A stretch of 64,000 bases of DNA from SHAN690 sp041391765 (GCA_041391765.1 JAWKNJ010000019.1:1-64000), one strand, 5' to 3'. Positions 24,129 to 33,834 are shown, counted from the stretch's first letter. Numbers and translations: made by a program. The notes: generated by a model not told the origin, from the sequence alone.

Positions 24129-24941
24129 CTACTTGTCCAAATGCACGTCCATCTGCGGAAATGGAATACTGATTCCCTCTTTGTCAAAGGCGGTTTTTAC
24201 ACGTTCAATCATGTCAAAATGAACGTCCCAGTAATCGGCTGAGTTGACCCAAACACGGGTTGTGATGTTCACAGAGCTATCCGCTAGTTGTCCCACTCGA
24301 ACAAATGGAGCCGGGTCTTTCATAATGCGATCATCAGCATCGATGATAGAACGAATGACGCCTTTCGCTTTCTCAAAATCATCGCCATAACCAATGCCGA
24401 ACGAGAAATCTACCCTCCGTGTGGGCATCGTGCTGTAGTTGGTCATGGAACTGTTTGCCAAACCTCCGTTTGGAACAATAATGATCTTGTTGTCCGGAGT
24501 GGCCATGATGGTGTTGAAGATTTGAATTTCCTTCACAGAGCCAACGTATCCTTGAGCCTCCAAAACATCGCCAACCTTGAATGGTTTGAACAGTAAAATC
24601 ATCACTCCACCGGCAAAGTTTTGAAGCGTGCCTTGCAATGAAAGTCCAACAGCTAGACCTGCTGCTCCAAGGATGGCAACAAAGGAAGTCATTTCGATAC
24701 CGACCATTCCTGCAATACTGACAACCAAGGCGGCTTTGAGCGACATGGAAAGAAGCGTTCTCAGAAATGGAACCAGACTAGGGTCAACATTTCTTTTGGT
24801 CATCACGTTCGACACTTGTTTTACAATCGTATTAATCACCCACATACCGATAATTAATGCGATTAGTGCACCGATTAAATTGAGTCCATACTTAATGATC
24901 AGATTGCCGATCATGTTTACGATTTGTTCCAAATTTTCCAT
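24129..24941 (-). CDS. mscS: Small-conductance mechanosensitive channel (MscS family)
   Basis: 270 aa. Three N-terminal membrane helices (about 12-35, 60-82, 85-112); the pore helix has the Gly/Ala-rich ILGAAGLAVGLSLQGTLQNFAGG region split between residues 90 and 115. The cytoplasmic beta and alpha/beta domains follow (FKVGDVLEAQGYVGSV; RRVDFSFGIGYGDDFEKA). The length is that of plain MscS. It opens when the membrane is stretched to release solutes on osmotic downshock. It lies 5 bp downstream of the MBL hydrolase gene, probably one transcript. Confidence 0.92.
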   Translation of the reverse strand: MENLEQIVNMIGNLIIKYGLNLIGALIALIIGMWVINTIVKQVSNVMTKRNVDPSLVPFLRTLLSMSLKAALVVSIAGMVGIEMTSFVAILGAAGLAVGLSLQGTLQNFAGGVMILLFKPFKVGDVLEAQGYVGSVKEIQIFNTIMATPDNKIIIVPNGGLANSSMTNYSTMPTRRVDFSFGIGYGDDFEKAKGVIRSIIDADDRIMKDPAPFVRVGQLADSSVNITTRVWVNSADYWDVHFDMIERVKTAFDKEGISIPFPQMDVHLDK

Positions 24942-24946
24942 AGCCT

Positions 24947-25594
24947 TTAGTTGCTTTTGATAAATGGGTTGGTTTGTTTTTCAACGCCTATGGTAGTTTC
25001 AGGCCCATGGCCTGAATACACTACAAAGTCGTCAGCAAGAATATAAAATTGAGTTCTGATGGATTCTACCAATGTATCAAAATTTCCACCCGGAAGGTCG
25101 GTTCTTCCGATGCTTCCCTTAAAGAGAACATCGCCTCCAATTACGACCTTGTCATTGTGATTAATCAATGCTACGTGACCGGGAGCGTGACCTGGAACAA
25201 ACACCACTTCAAACTCATCTTCTCCGAGCTTTAATGTGACGCCTTCTTTCAGATAGGATTTGGCCTTAGGTGATTCTTCAAATCCGGGAATACCATACAT
25301 CTCGGCTGAAACCGAAGCATATTTCATGGTTTGTTCGTCTTTGTCATGGTATTCGGGTAATAACCCAAAAGCATCATGAACGAACTTGTTGCCAAATACA
25401 TGATCCAGGTGACAATGGGTATTGATTAATCGAGTTGGATTCAGCTTGTTCTCGACAATAAATCGCTCTAAGGCCTGTTTTTCTTCTTTGTGATAGCATC
25501 CCGGATCAATGATCCAACATTCTTTAGATTCGGAAATGAGCACATAGGTGTTTTCCTGAAAGGGGCTAAAGACAAATTTTTTAATATCAACCAT
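24947..25594 (-). CDS. MBL-fold metallo-hydrolase (glyoxalase II-like)
   Basis: 215 aa with the full metallo-beta-lactamase motif set: HCHLDH (about residues 60-65), PGHAPGHV, GGDVLFKGSIGRTD and a final SGHGPET. It resembles the short YcbL/GloB-like hydrolases common in Bacteroidetes. It probably hydrolyses a thioester such as a glutathione or other thiol conjugate; the real substrate is unknown. First gene of a pair with mscS, and divergent from the PD40 gene with only 29 bp between the starts. Confidence 0.88.
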   Translation of the reverse strand: MVDIKKFVFSPFQENTYVLISESKECWIIDPGCYHKEEKQALERFIVENKLNPTRLINTHCHLDHVFGNKFVHDAFGLLPEYHDKDEQTMKYASVSAEMYGIPGFEESPKAKSYLKEGVTLKLGEDEFEVVFVPGHAPGHVALINHNDKVVIGGDVLFKGSIGRTDLPGGNFDTLVESIRTQFYILADDFVVYSGHGPETTIGVEKQTNPFIKSN

Positions 25595-25623
25595 ACGCTA
25601 GGGTCATTTATTTCGTCATTCCA

Positions 25624-28600
25624 ATGGCGTCAGTACCTTTAGAGCCACTTACAAAAACGAGTTTGAAGTCTGCGGGTCGCAAATGTAGAAGGATCGTGTT
25701 GGCAGCATTTGCCTTTGTTGCTCCCTTGATCGGATTTGGTCAATTCTATCACGGAATGCACCAACCCTTTGGCAAAAACAGGGTTCAATACGAAGAGTTC
25801 AACTGGCAGAAGTTTGAGTTCCGAGATTTTACGGTTTTCTTCTACGGTAAGGGGCGAAATCTGGCTGTATTCACCGCTCGAAATGCTGATCAAACCATCG
25901 ATGAGGTAGAGCGCTTTTTCGACTATCCCGTTAGGGGTGAACGGCTTCAGTTTGTGGTGTATGAAAAATTAGAGCATTTCAGGCAGAGCAATGTTGGCAT
26001 TCCGGAAACAGATGAATCCAATGTGGGCGGCAAAACCCAAATAGCAGGCAACAAAATCTTCGTTTACTACAATGGAGACCTTAATGATCTGAGACGCCAA
26101 GTGAGAAAGGGTGTTTCGGAAGTATTGATCGCACAAATGATGTTTGGCGACAACTGGCGCGAAATGATTAAAAACACAACCCTTTTAAACTTTCCGGAAT
26201 GGTACGTTGACGGGCTCACTTGGTATGCGACTGAACCTTGGAACATAGATGCCGATGATCGCTTGAGAGATCTTGTGCTAAGCGGACGTTACGAGAATTT
26301 TAACCGCCTGAGAGGTGAGGATGCTGAAATTGCGGGACGCTCATTGTGGTACTACATTGGGGAGACATACGGCTCGAAGGTTATTCCCAACATTATGTAC
26401 ATGGCTCGTGTGAGTCGAAATGTGGAAAGCGGCTTTTTGTTCGTTCTGGGTATTTCGTTAGAGACGCTGATGGAAGATGCCCGTTTGTACTTCGAACATA
26501 GATATGAAAGAGATGTCGAAGGCAGTCAGGAGTTTGGTGAGTTTGTGGATGTCAGAACTAAAAAACGCTTAGATTATAGCGCAGTAAAGTCCAGTGACGA
26601 TGATCGCTACATGGCATATGCATCGAATGATATGTCCAAGACCAAGGTCTGGATTTATGATCGAGAAACAGGAAAGAGGAAAGGAATGCTACGCCAAGGA
26701 CATCGGTTGGATCGATTGAATGACCTTGGATACCCAATCATGGATTGGAACCCTGTGACGGAGCAGTTCATGGTGATCAGCGAAAAGAAGGGACACATTT
26801 GGCTCTATCAGATCGACCCGGAGACGGGGGTGGAAATGAAGTCAGAAATCCTTCGGTTAGAAAAAGTGCTGGAAATGTCCATTTCTCCAGATGGAAAACA
26901 AATCTTGTTTTCCGCCATCAATGGCGGTCAAAGCGACATTTACCTCTACAACATTGCAGCCCGAGGCCACAAGCAGCTCACAAATGATATTTATGATGAT
27001 CGCGACCCGACTTATTGGGGAAACGACAAAGTGATTTTCTCCTCAAATCGCCTTTCGGATACATTGGATTTAGCGCGTGACTATCTGGAATACGCACCAG
27101 GAAGGTTTTACGATCTTTATTCATTGTCGCTAGGTGACGAGGATGCACCCGCTCAAAAGCTGACTAACACCCCGAAGTCAAATGAGCGGCACGCTCAGGC
27201 GATGGGGAGCACTGGATTCCTTTATTTGAGTGATCAATCAGGAATTAAGAATCGTTACGAGGGTCATTTGGATAGTAGCATTTTATCGATTGATACTACC
27301 ATCACATATCGCTATTTCACGCATTCTGAGCCACTTACAGGATTTTCGAGAAACATCCGAGCAACTGACTACAATATGGGATCTAACTCTGCTTACGATC
27401 TATTCTTTTATGAAGGGCGATACAAATTCTTAAGAACTGAGAATGCCGATTCACCTGGCGAAATGGTTCCGTTGATTTCAGGATTCAAGGAGGAAAACCC
27501 CGTAGATTCTCTGCCGAAAGAACAGGAAGAATCTGGTGGCAATGATGGGATTAAGCTCATTCGTCATAAGGTGTTCGATGAACCATTAACCGGAGCGCCA
27601 CCAACACCAAATTCTTCTACCGTTAAACCGGATACATTGAGGTCAACGCCAAAGTCGAGCTTAGATGATGGTTTAATAGACATCAATAACTATGTTTTTG
27701 AGGAAGAGTCGATTGATGAAATGAATACTTCGCGAAACAATGACGTTAACGCTCCTGCTGACACCGTCAAAACTTTGTTTCAGGAAGAATTTGTCGTTCC
27801 TGAGCAACGCAACTATACCGTGGCTTTTGCAGCGACTGATCTGACCACTCAATTTGACTTTGACTACGCCACTGATTTGTATCAGCCGTTCAATGGTGGT
27901 CCATACATCATGCCCGGAATGGGATTATTCCTGAAGGTTGGAATGCTTGACGTGTTTGAAGACTACCAACTAGAAGGAGGGTTTCGATATTCGTTCAACA
28001 ACACGGGAACAGAATACTTTATATCATTAGAAGATCGGTCAAAGAGATTGGATAAGAAATACATCATTCAGCGACAGGCGTTGCAAGATGTGAATCGGGT
28101 CGATAGTTTGCAAAAGACTTACTTGTGGCAAGGAAAGGGAATTTTCCGATATCCATTTGACGAGGTACATGCTTTGCAATTCACAACCACTGGACGCTTG
28201 GATAGGGTGGTAACACAGGGTATTGAGTACTCCTCTTTGAACACACCTGATCGATACCGCTACTATTTAGGATTAAAGGCAGAGTACATTTTTGATAACA
28301 CGTTGTTCAAGTCCCTCAATATATTGAACGGCACGCGGTCAAAGGTTTTTGCCGAGCATTATCGAGATGTCCGCGACTTGAACTCCAGTTTTTCAGTGGT
28401 CGGATTTGATGCTAGAAACTATCAACGAATTCATAGAGATCTGATCTGGGCAAATCGCTTTGCAGGTAGCTCCAGCTTTGGTCCTAGAAAATTAGTTTAC
28501 TACATGGGAAGTGTGGACAATTGGATTGTACTCTCAAATAGAGATCGTTTTGATTACACCACCAATGTTCCTCGCGATCAGGGATATGCTTTTCAAACCA

Positions 28601-29004
28601 TAGCGACTAACATGAGGGGATTCATTCAAAATGCTCGAAACGGTAATAATTTCTTGGTATTTAACAGCGAATTGAGATGGCCGGTGGTAAGGTATTTCAC
28701 AAACAAACCGATCAAAAGCGAGTTTCTGGCAAATTTTCAAATCATCGGTTTTGCTGATGTCGGAACGGCTTGGAATGGACCAAACCCTTATTCTGATGAG
28801 AATTCGTTCAATACCATCAAGGTTACGAACGGTGCGGTGACTGTCACGTATGAAAACCAAAGCGATCCAATCATAGCGGGAACCGGATGGGGGTTAAGAA
28901 CAAAGGTCTGGGGCTATTTCGTTCGCTTCGATTATGCTTGGGGCATAGAAAACGGTGTATTTTTGAAAGCAGTAACCTATTTATCCTTCGGACTGGACTT
29001 TTAA
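25624..29004 (+). CDS. Large PD40/TolB-like outer-membrane protein
   Basis: 1126 aa with a signal-like hydrophobic segment after a basic stretch (about 24-40). Residues about 45-300 resemble the peptidase MA-like domain, but no HExxH is visible where one would expect it (VRKGVSEVLIAQMMFG). WD40-like PD40 repeats follow (about 310-560, e.g. SPDGKQILFSAINGGQSDIYLYN), then a disordered Ser/Pro/Thr linker (about 625-715) and a C-terminal part (about 750-1126) with beta-barrel character ending YLSFGLDF. Such proteins in Bacteroidetes are annotated TolB-like; the role is unknown, perhaps envelope assembly. The stop is directly followed by the next start. Confidence 0.75.
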   Translation: MASVPLEPLTKTSLKSAGRKCRRIVLAAFAFVAPLIGFGQFYHGMHQPFGKNRVQYEEFNWQKFEFRDFTVFFYGKGRNLAVFTARNADQTIDEVERFFDYPVRGERLQFVVYEKLEHFRQSNVGIPETDESNVGGKTQIAGNKIFVYYNGDLNDLRRQVRKGVSEVLIAQMMFGDNWREMIKNTTLLNFPEWYVDGLTWYATEPWNIDADDRLRDLVLSGRYENFNRLRGEDAEIAGRSLWYYIGETYGSKVIPNIMYMARVSRNVESGFLFVLGISLETLMEDARLYFEHRYERDVEGSQEFGEFVDVRTKKRLDYSAVKSSDDDRYMAYASNDMSKTKVWIYDRETGKRKGMLRQGHRLDRLNDLGYPIMDWNPVTEQFMVISEKKGHIWLYQIDPETGVEMKSEILRLEKVLEMSISPDGKQILFSAINGGQSDIYLYNIAARGHKQLTNDIYDDRDPTYWGNDKVIFSSNRLSDTLDLARDYLEYAPGRFYDLYSLSLGDEDAPAQKLTNTPKSNERHAQAMGSTGFLYLSDQSGIKNRYEGHLDSSILSIDTTITYRYFTHSEPLTGFSRNIRATDYNMGSNSAYDLFFYEGRYKFLRTENADSPGEMVPLISGFKEENPVDSLPKEQEESGGNDGIKLIRHKVFDEPLTGAPPTPNSSTVKPDTLRSTPKSSLDDGLIDINNYVFEEESIDEMNTSRNNDVNAPADTVKTLFQEEFVVPEQRNYTVAFAATDLTTQFDFDYATDLYQPFNGGPYIMPGMGLFLKVGMLDVFEDYQLEGGFRYSFNNTGTEYFISLEDRSKRLDKKYIIQRQALQDVNRVDSLQKTYLWQGKGIFRYPFDEVHALQFTTTGRLDRVVTQGIEYSSLNTPDRYRYYLGLKAEYIFDNTLFKSLNILNGTRSKVFAEHYRDVRDLNSSFSVVGFDARNYQRIHRDLIWANRFAGSSSFGPRKLVYYMGSVDNWIVLSNRDRFDYTTNVPRDQGYAFQTIATNMRGFIQNARNGNNFLVFNSELRWPVVRYFTNKPIKSEFLANFQIIGFADVGTAWNGPNPYSDENSFNTIKVTNGAVTVTYENQSDPIIAGTGWGLRTKVWGYFVRFDYAWGIENGVFLKAVTYLSFGLDF

Positions 29005-29388
29005 ATGTCAATTAACGAAATCGTAATCCTTGCTTGTATTGGTATTGCCGCAGGGCTCTTCAGTGGCATGTTTGGGATTGGTGGTGGGTTGATCATGGTT
29101 CCGGCAATGGTCTTTTTTCTCGGTCTTTCTCAGCATGCAGCTCAAGGAACCAGCCTAGGAGTGCTTGTTGTTCCGGTAGCTTTAGTTGCTGCGTTTAACT
29201 ACCATAAAGAAGGGCAACTTAACATTCAGTACGCTTTAGTGATTGCTTTAAGCTTTGTAATTGGAGGTTATTTCGGTTCGAAAATATCTCTTGGGTTGAG
29301 CGAGGTGATGCTTAAGCGGGTTTTTGGAATACTCATGTTAGTCATGGCGCTTCGCCTGATATTCTTCACAAAAGGTTCACCTGGTTGA
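29005..29388 (+). CDS. Half-size TauE/SafE (TSUP) family membrane transporter
   Basis: 127 aa with four predicted membrane segments and the family signature GMFGIGGGLIMVPAMVFFLG near the N-terminus. Full-length members have two such halves (about 250 aa); this is a single half, which would work as a dimer. The family exports sulfite or other small organic sulfur or carbon anions. It begins at the base after the PD40 stop, and the next gene overlaps its end by 4 bp, so it is translationally coupled on both sides. Confidence 0.85.
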   Translation: MSINEIVILACIGIAAGLFSGMFGIGGGLIMVPAMVFFLGLSQHAAQGTSLGVLVVPVALVAAFNYHKEGQLNIQYALVIALSFVIGGYFGSKISLGLSEVMLKRVFGILMLVMALRLIFFTKGSPG

Positions 29389-30563
29389 TAGATCAGATAA
29401 AATCAAAAGCCCGGGAAATTCATCCCAATCTGATTGAGGTTCGCAGGCGTTTGCACCGTCATCCTGAGCTTTCCTTTCAGGAATTTGAAACTTCTAAATT
29501 CATTCAGAATTACCTCCATCAACTTGGTGTAGAGTTTCAAGTGATGGCTGACACAGGTATTGTGGCGCACATCCAAGGAACAGAAGGAGGCAAGGTCGTT
29601 GCGTTGAGGGCGGACATGGATGCGCTTCCAATTCGAGAAGAAAATAATTGCGACTATAGGTCAGAAAATGATGGTGTTATGCACGCTTGCGGACATGATG
29701 TCCATACTACATCGCTTTTGGGCGTGGCAGAAATCCTCCAGAATATGAGGTTGGAGTTCAAAGGCATTATAAAGCTCATATTTCAGCCAGGAGAGGAAAA
29801 ACTTCCGGGTGGGGCCTCTCTCATGATTAAAGCCGGGGCACTTGAAAACCCCAAACCAAAAGGCATTTTGGGGCAGCACGTATATCCGGAGTTGGAGGCA
29901 GGCAAAGTAGGTTTTCGTGCTGGGAAGTACATGGCTTCAGCCGATGAGATTTATCTAAAGGTCATCGGAAAGGGTGGGCATGCCGCCCTTCCTGATCGAA
30001 ACATTGATCCCGTGCTCATTGCTTCACACATTGTGGTTGCTCTGCAACAAGTCGTCAGCAGGCGGTCACATCCCGGAATGCCCACCGTGTTAAGCTTTGG
30101 GCGCATCATTGGCGAGGGCGCAACCAATGTAATTCCCGATGTGGTAAATCTGGCGGGAACCTTCAGAACGTTTGACGAAGAATGGAGAATGGAGGCGCAT
30201 TCTATCATTGAAAAGTTAGCATCTGAAACGGCCATGGCGATGGGCGCAAAATGTGAGGTTGATATAAGAAAAGGATATCCCTTTGTTTTGAATGATGAGG
30301 AGCTTACGAAACGTTCAATGCAATCAGCAATTGAGTTTCTGGGTAGGGAAAATGTGATCGATCTTGAAATGAGAATGACCGGTGAGGACTTTTCGTATTA
30401 CACACAACAGATGCCAGGGTGTTTTTACAGATTGGGAACTAAATCCGGTAGTAATGGCAAATATCATGGATTGCATACACCCACATTTGATGTTGATGAG
30501 AATTGCTTGGAAACAGGCTGCGGATTAATGACTTGGTTATGCTTAAAAGAATTAGAATCATGA
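29385..30563 (+). CDS. M20 family amidohydrolase (hippurate hydrolase/IAA-amino acid hydrolase type)
   Basis: 392 aa, TTG start overlapping the TauE stop. M20D features: RRRLHRHPELSFQE, LRADMDALPI, HACGHDVHTTSLLG (metal-binding Cys and His), FQPGEE, GQHVYP and the final HTPTFDVDE. It removes acyl groups from N-acyl amino acids or similar amides using two metal ions; the substrate cannot be told. No signal peptide, so cytoplasmic. The next gene's ATG overlaps its TGA. Confidence 0.9.
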   Translation: MIDQIKSKAREIHPNLIEVRRRLHRHPELSFQEFETSKFIQNYLHQLGVEFQVMADTGIVAHIQGTEGGKVVALRADMDALPIREENNCDYRSENDGVMHACGHDVHTTSLLGVAEILQNMRLEFKGIIKLIFQPGEEKLPGGASLMIKAGALENPKPKGILGQHVYPELEAGKVGFRAGKYMASADEIYLKVIGKGGHAALPDRNIDPVLIASHIVVALQQVVSRRSHPGMPTVLSFGRIIGEGATNVIPDVVNLAGTFRTFDEEWRMEAHSIIEKLASETAMAMGAKCEVDIRKGYPFVLNDEELTKRSMQSAIEFLGRENVIDLEMRMTGEDFSYYTQQMPGCFYRLGTKSGSNGKYHGLHTPTFDVDENCLETGCGLMTWLCLKELES

Positions 30564-30985
30564 GAGAGGGGCTCGTAATCGTGACTGCCACGATGATTGT
30601 CGTAGGTTGCAGTAATCCAGAAATGGAAAAGGTGAATCAATTGAAAGCGCAGTGCATCAAGGTGCATGATGAAGTGATGCCTCGTTTGGGTGAGGTAGTT
30701 TCGTTAAGCTCTGAAGTTGCTAAAGAGCGCAAGGCTTTGATGGACGACACCACTCAATCAGCCGCAGATTACAGATCGGAATTAGCATCTCATGTTTTGG
30801 TGCTGGATTCGGCTCATGAGGCTATGATGCTTTGGATGGAGGAGTACGAGCCTGAGTTTGAAGCAAAGTATGGTGTGGACTCTGCTGTACGTTATTATTC
30901 GAACGAGCTTGAGCGAATTGGAGCGGTGAGTGAACTTATGTTGAAGAGTATAGAGGATGGTAAAAAGGTTTTGGATAGTCATTAG
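30560..30985 (+). CDS. Small lipoprotein, helical
   Basis: 141 aa from ATG 30560, which overlaps the amidohydrolase stop (ATGA) and gives a clean lipoprotein signal (MREGLVIVTATMIVVGC; lipobox VVGC). Starts further upstream would read the amidohydrolase tail in another frame. The mature part is almost all alpha-helix with many Glu, Met and Lys. Similar Bacteroidetes proteins carry uninformative names. Its place just before SCO1 and cytochrome c genes suggests a periplasmic role there. Confidence 0.75.
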   Translation: MREGLVIVTATMIVVGCSNPEMEKVNQLKAQCIKVHDEVMPRLGEVVSLSSEVAKERKALMDDTTQSAADYRSELASHVLVLDSAHEAMMLWMEEYEPEFEAKYGVDSAVRYYSNELERIGAVSELMLKSIEDGKKVLDSH

Positions 30986-31604
30986 CAGCGCCCTGCTGCT
31001 TTTTTCTTGCAATGAAAAGGAGAATAAATCTCTTCCTATACTTGGGCCTTACCAAGTAGTTGATCTTGTAAAGGACGGACAACTTGTTTCGGACACTTCG
31101 TTTATTCAAGTGCGACCGTTTTCCTTTTGGGATCAGGATAGCAACCTGATCACTCAAAAAGATGTTGAGGACAAAATCTATGTCTGCGACTTTTTCTTCA
31201 CTTCATGCCCAACGATTTGTCCGAAGATGAAGCAGCAAATGCTACGGATATACGAGGAGTTTCGTGAAGAGCCACGAATTGTTTTGCTTTCCCACAGCAT
31301 TGATCCAAAGCGTGATTCTGTGGCTCGTTTAAAGTCGTTTGCTGAAAAGTTGGGGATTCAATCAACGAATTGGCACCTCTTGACGGGTGAGAGGGACAGC
31401 ATTTATAGCATGGCGCAACACTACATGATCGCGGCTCAGGAAGATGACCTCGCTCCAGGAGGTTTCGCACACAGCGGTGCTTTTTTGTTGGTGGATCGAA
31501 ATCGCCAGATCAGAGGAATTTATAACGGAACAGATCCTGAAGATGTGGATCAATTGATGATCGACATGAGGACGTTACTTTCAACATGGGATTCCGTCAA
31601 GTAA
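30957..31604 (+). CDS. SCO1/SenC family copper chaperone
   Basis: 215 aa, lipoprotein-like N-terminus (MVKRFWIVISSALLLFSC). The copper motif CPTIC (FFTSCPTICPKM) and the distant conserved His in GGFAHSGAFLLVD are both present, in a thioredoxin-like fold. SCO proteins deliver copper to the CuA centre of cytochrome oxidase or reduce its cysteines. It overlaps the preceding lipoprotein gene by 29 bp and the cytochrome c gene by 19 bp. No oxidase subunit genes are in this window. Confidence 0.92.
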   Translation: MVKRFWIVISSALLLFSCNEKENKSLPILGPYQVVDLVKDGQLVSDTSFIQVRPFSFWDQDSNLITQKDVEDKIYVCDFFFTSCPTICPKMKQQMLRIYEEFREEPRIVLLSHSIDPKRDSVARLKSFAEKLGIQSTNWHLLTGERDSIYSMAQHYMIAAQEDDLAPGGFAHSGAFLLVDRNRQIRGIYNGTDPEDVDQLMIDMRTLLSTWDSVK

Positions 31605-31981
31605 TCTTTCTAGCAATTGCTCTCATTGTCGCTTCTTGCGATTACAAGCCAAAAAATCAGGGGCGGGCGCTGTACAATGCCAATTGTCAAAGCTGCCATA
31701 TGGAACAAGGGCAGGGCTTGGGTCAACTTTATCCGCCCATTCGATCATCTGACTATGTTCTAGAACACAAAACTGAGCTTGCGTGTTTGATTCGATTCGG
31801 GATTGCGGGTAAATTGGACGTGAATGGCGTGCAATACGATGGAGAAATGAACGGCTATCCTCGCCTAACCGAAACCGAGGTGAGTAACTTAGTCCACTAC
31901 ATTCTGGTTGAACTAAACGCTCAGGAAAATCCTTATACAATCAAAGAGATAAGAGAACAATTGGAAGAATGTGCGCAGTAG
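31586..31981 (+). CDS. Membrane-anchored c-type cytochrome
   Basis: 131 aa with a lipoprotein signal (AIALIVASC) and one haem-binding CQSCH motif (about residue 32-36), followed by GLGQLYPPI and a later Met (YDGEMNGYPRLTETEV) that could be the sixth ligand. It is a small class I cytochrome c, an electron carrier on the periplasmic side. Overlap with the SCO1 gene points to joint expression in a respiratory function. It ends tail to tail with the desaturase, 9 bp apart. Confidence 0.9.
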   Translation: MGFRQVIFLAIALIVASCDYKPKNQGRALYNANCQSCHMEQGQGLGQLYPPIRSSDYVLEHKTELACLIRFGIAGKLDVNGVQYDGEMNGYPRLTETEVSNLVHYILVELNAQENPYTIKEIREQLEECAQ

Positions 31982-31990
31982 AGCCTAGCC

Positions 31991-32740
31991 TTACTGAGCC
32001 TTAATCTTTACAGGTTGCTTCTTGAGATGGATAATACCGACTTTGTCAAATGCCCAAATGGCAATGTAGATTGGATCGATTTCGTGCCATTTAACCCCAA
32101 AGTTAGGACGACCACCAAACTTATGGTGATTGTTGTGATAGCCTTCACCCAACATGAATACATCCACAGGCATCAAATTCTTTGAAGTGTCATCCACTTC
32201 AAAATTGGTGTACCCATACTTATGTGCAAACCAATTGATAATTGCTCCGTGAACCGGACCCATTACAAAGTGAATTGGAAGAAGGAGATACATCCACCAG
32301 TATTCGGCATAAGTCACATAAAACCATATGTAGAACAAGCCCCAAGCAATGCGCATTGGCCAACTGTCTGCGATTTTTTCAAATGTGATCCATTCGGGAA
32401 GATCCTTTTTCCATTTTTCATCAATCGGAGTTCTTCCGTAGAAAATATCACTATAAATCACCTTGGTTCTCCACATCATGGTGAAGAGGTTGGAGTCATA
32501 TTTTGGGGAGTGAGGATCGAGCTCAGTGTCAGCGTGAGCATGGTGCATGCGATGCAGAATTCCATAGGTGTAAGCACTCAGGTAACTTGAACCTTGAAAC
32601 ACTAGTGACAAGATTTGGAAAAAGCGCTCCCAACCCTTGTTCATTGTGAACATCTGGTGCGCGGCATACCGGTGGTGAAAAAAGGTCTGGGTAAACAGCG
32701 AAAGGTACCAGTGAGCAATAAAAAATATCAGAATCTCCAT
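31991..32740 (-). CDS. Acyl-CoA/fatty-acid desaturase
   Basis: 249 aa membrane enzyme with the three histidine boxes of delta-9-type desaturases: HHRYAAH (about 22-28), HRMHHAHADTE (about 63-73) and HNNHHKFGGR (about 197-206), which bind a di-iron centre. Four hydrophobic helices lie between them. It adds a double bond to membrane acyl chains and helps adjust fluidity. The length is short for the family but usual for bacterial forms. Single gene between convergent and same-strand neighbours. Confidence 0.9.
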   Translation of the reverse strand: MEILIFFIAHWYLSLFTQTFFHHRYAAHQMFTMNKGWERFFQILSLVFQGSSYLSAYTYGILHRMHHAHADTELDPHSPKYDSNLFTMMWRTKVIYSDIFYGRTPIDEKWKKDLPEWITFEKIADSWPMRIAWGLFYIWFYVTYAEYWWMYLLLPIHFVMGPVHGAIINWFAHKYGYTNFEVDDTSKNLMPVDVFMLGEGYHNNHHKFGGRPNFGVKWHEIDPIYIAIWAFDKVGIIHLKKQPVKIKAQ

Positions 32741-32849
32741 ATAACAGTTAAGGCAGGTGGGTGAATTAAGTGGTAAGTCAGCGTCTGATTACCTGAAATT
32801 TTCGACCACGAAGATAGGCTATAATTGCAGAAGAGGTGTCTGAGAAATA

Positions 32850-33755
32850 TCACGAATCTGAACCTGGAATTTCACCTTCAGATAATGCCCATAAAAGCTG
32901 ATTAATCTCTTCCGTTTTTTCAGTGTCACCCAGTCTTGAATAGCTATGGGATAAGTTATGCAGCACCCTTCTCAAAATTTCCTCGTTGACGCATGGCTTG
33001 TAATATTGATCTTCCTTTTCCAACTTTAGTTGTTCCAGGAAATGATCAATTTCTTTCACGCTGAATACCGTTCCACGACTAAAGGGATTGATGTAGAACA
33101 GGACATCGGTCAGATATATATCATTGGTCTTGTAAAGGCTGAATCGGTCGAGGTAGGCCAGAATGAAATGGCGAGGAAGATTTACACCGTAGATGGGTAA
33201 GTCAAGGTTTTGAGCAATGATCGAATAAATCAAACTCAGGCTCAGTGGATTGCCTTTCTTGGTTTCTAAAACCACATTCAGAAAAGAGTTCTGTGGCGCG
33301 TGATAGTTCTTCGTGTTTCCGGTGAATCCGTATACCTCAAACAAAATGTGATTGATGATCTTTACCTGCTCGAACGCGGTAAGGTTAGAGTTCAGCTCCA
33401 ACCAAATATCTTGTTGGATTTGCTCCAGTGTTTTGAGCATTTCCTCTTCATCGAAATCAGGATACTGATAGCGATTGATGATCATTACACCATCTAGCAG
33501 GCTGGCTGCACCGGCACTTTTCCACGCCTTCAATTGCTTCACAAGAGATTCAAACTGAATGTCATGAATCAATTGTTCGATACGATTTTGGAAAAGAACT
33601 CCGAAAATGTTCGTTTCCCATGCATCTTCCAAACTAGGGATAATTTCTTCCCCCAGAGCGAGAATTTGAATTCTCACGTGCTCAAATACACCCTCGTCCG
33701 GGTCGTCCAAAAGATGGATCAATGCTGATAGCTCTGTGCCCACGTTCATTGTCAT
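32850..33755 (-). CDS. SirB1/transglutaminase-like family protein
   Basis: 301 aa. The central part (about 150-210: NSFLNVVLETKKGNPLSLSL, then YGVNLPRHFILAY) is the transglutaminase-like core-2 domain of the SirB1 family, in which the catalytic Cys is normally absent, as here. The C-terminus (RRVLHNLSHSYSRLGDTEK) is TPR-like. Function in the family is poorly known. The start may be the second Met (33749), since a TAnnTTTG box lies only 2 nt before the first. Confidence 0.8.
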   Translation of the reverse strand: MTMNVGTELSALIHLLDDPDEGVFEHVRIQILALGEEIIPSLEDAWETNIFGVLFQNRIEQLIHDIQFESLVKQLKAWKSAGAASLLDGVMIINRYQYPDFDEEEMLKTLEQIQQDIWLELNSNLTAFEQVKIINHILFEVYGFTGNTKNYHAPQNSFLNVVLETKKGNPLSLSLIYSIIAQNLDLPIYGVNLPRHFILAYLDRFSLYKTNDIYLTDVLFYINPFSRGTVFSVKEIDHFLEQLKLEKEDQYYKPCVNEEILRRVLHNLSHSYSRLGDTEKTEEINQLLWALSEGEIPGSDS

Positions 33756-33756
33756 T

Positions 33757-33764
33757 CAAAAGTA
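33757..33764 (-). promoter_or_regulatory. -7 box abutting the SirB1-like gene
   Basis: Plus-strand CAAAAGTA reads TACTTTTG on the minus strand, 2 nt before the ATG at 33755. If used, the transcript would be leaderless or start at the second Met (33749). Confidence 0.35.
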
Positions 33765-33834
33765 CGGGGCTTTCAAATCCCATAAAAACCGCAAAAATTC
33801 AGCTTATCAGATACACATTGTTAATTCCTTGTGT

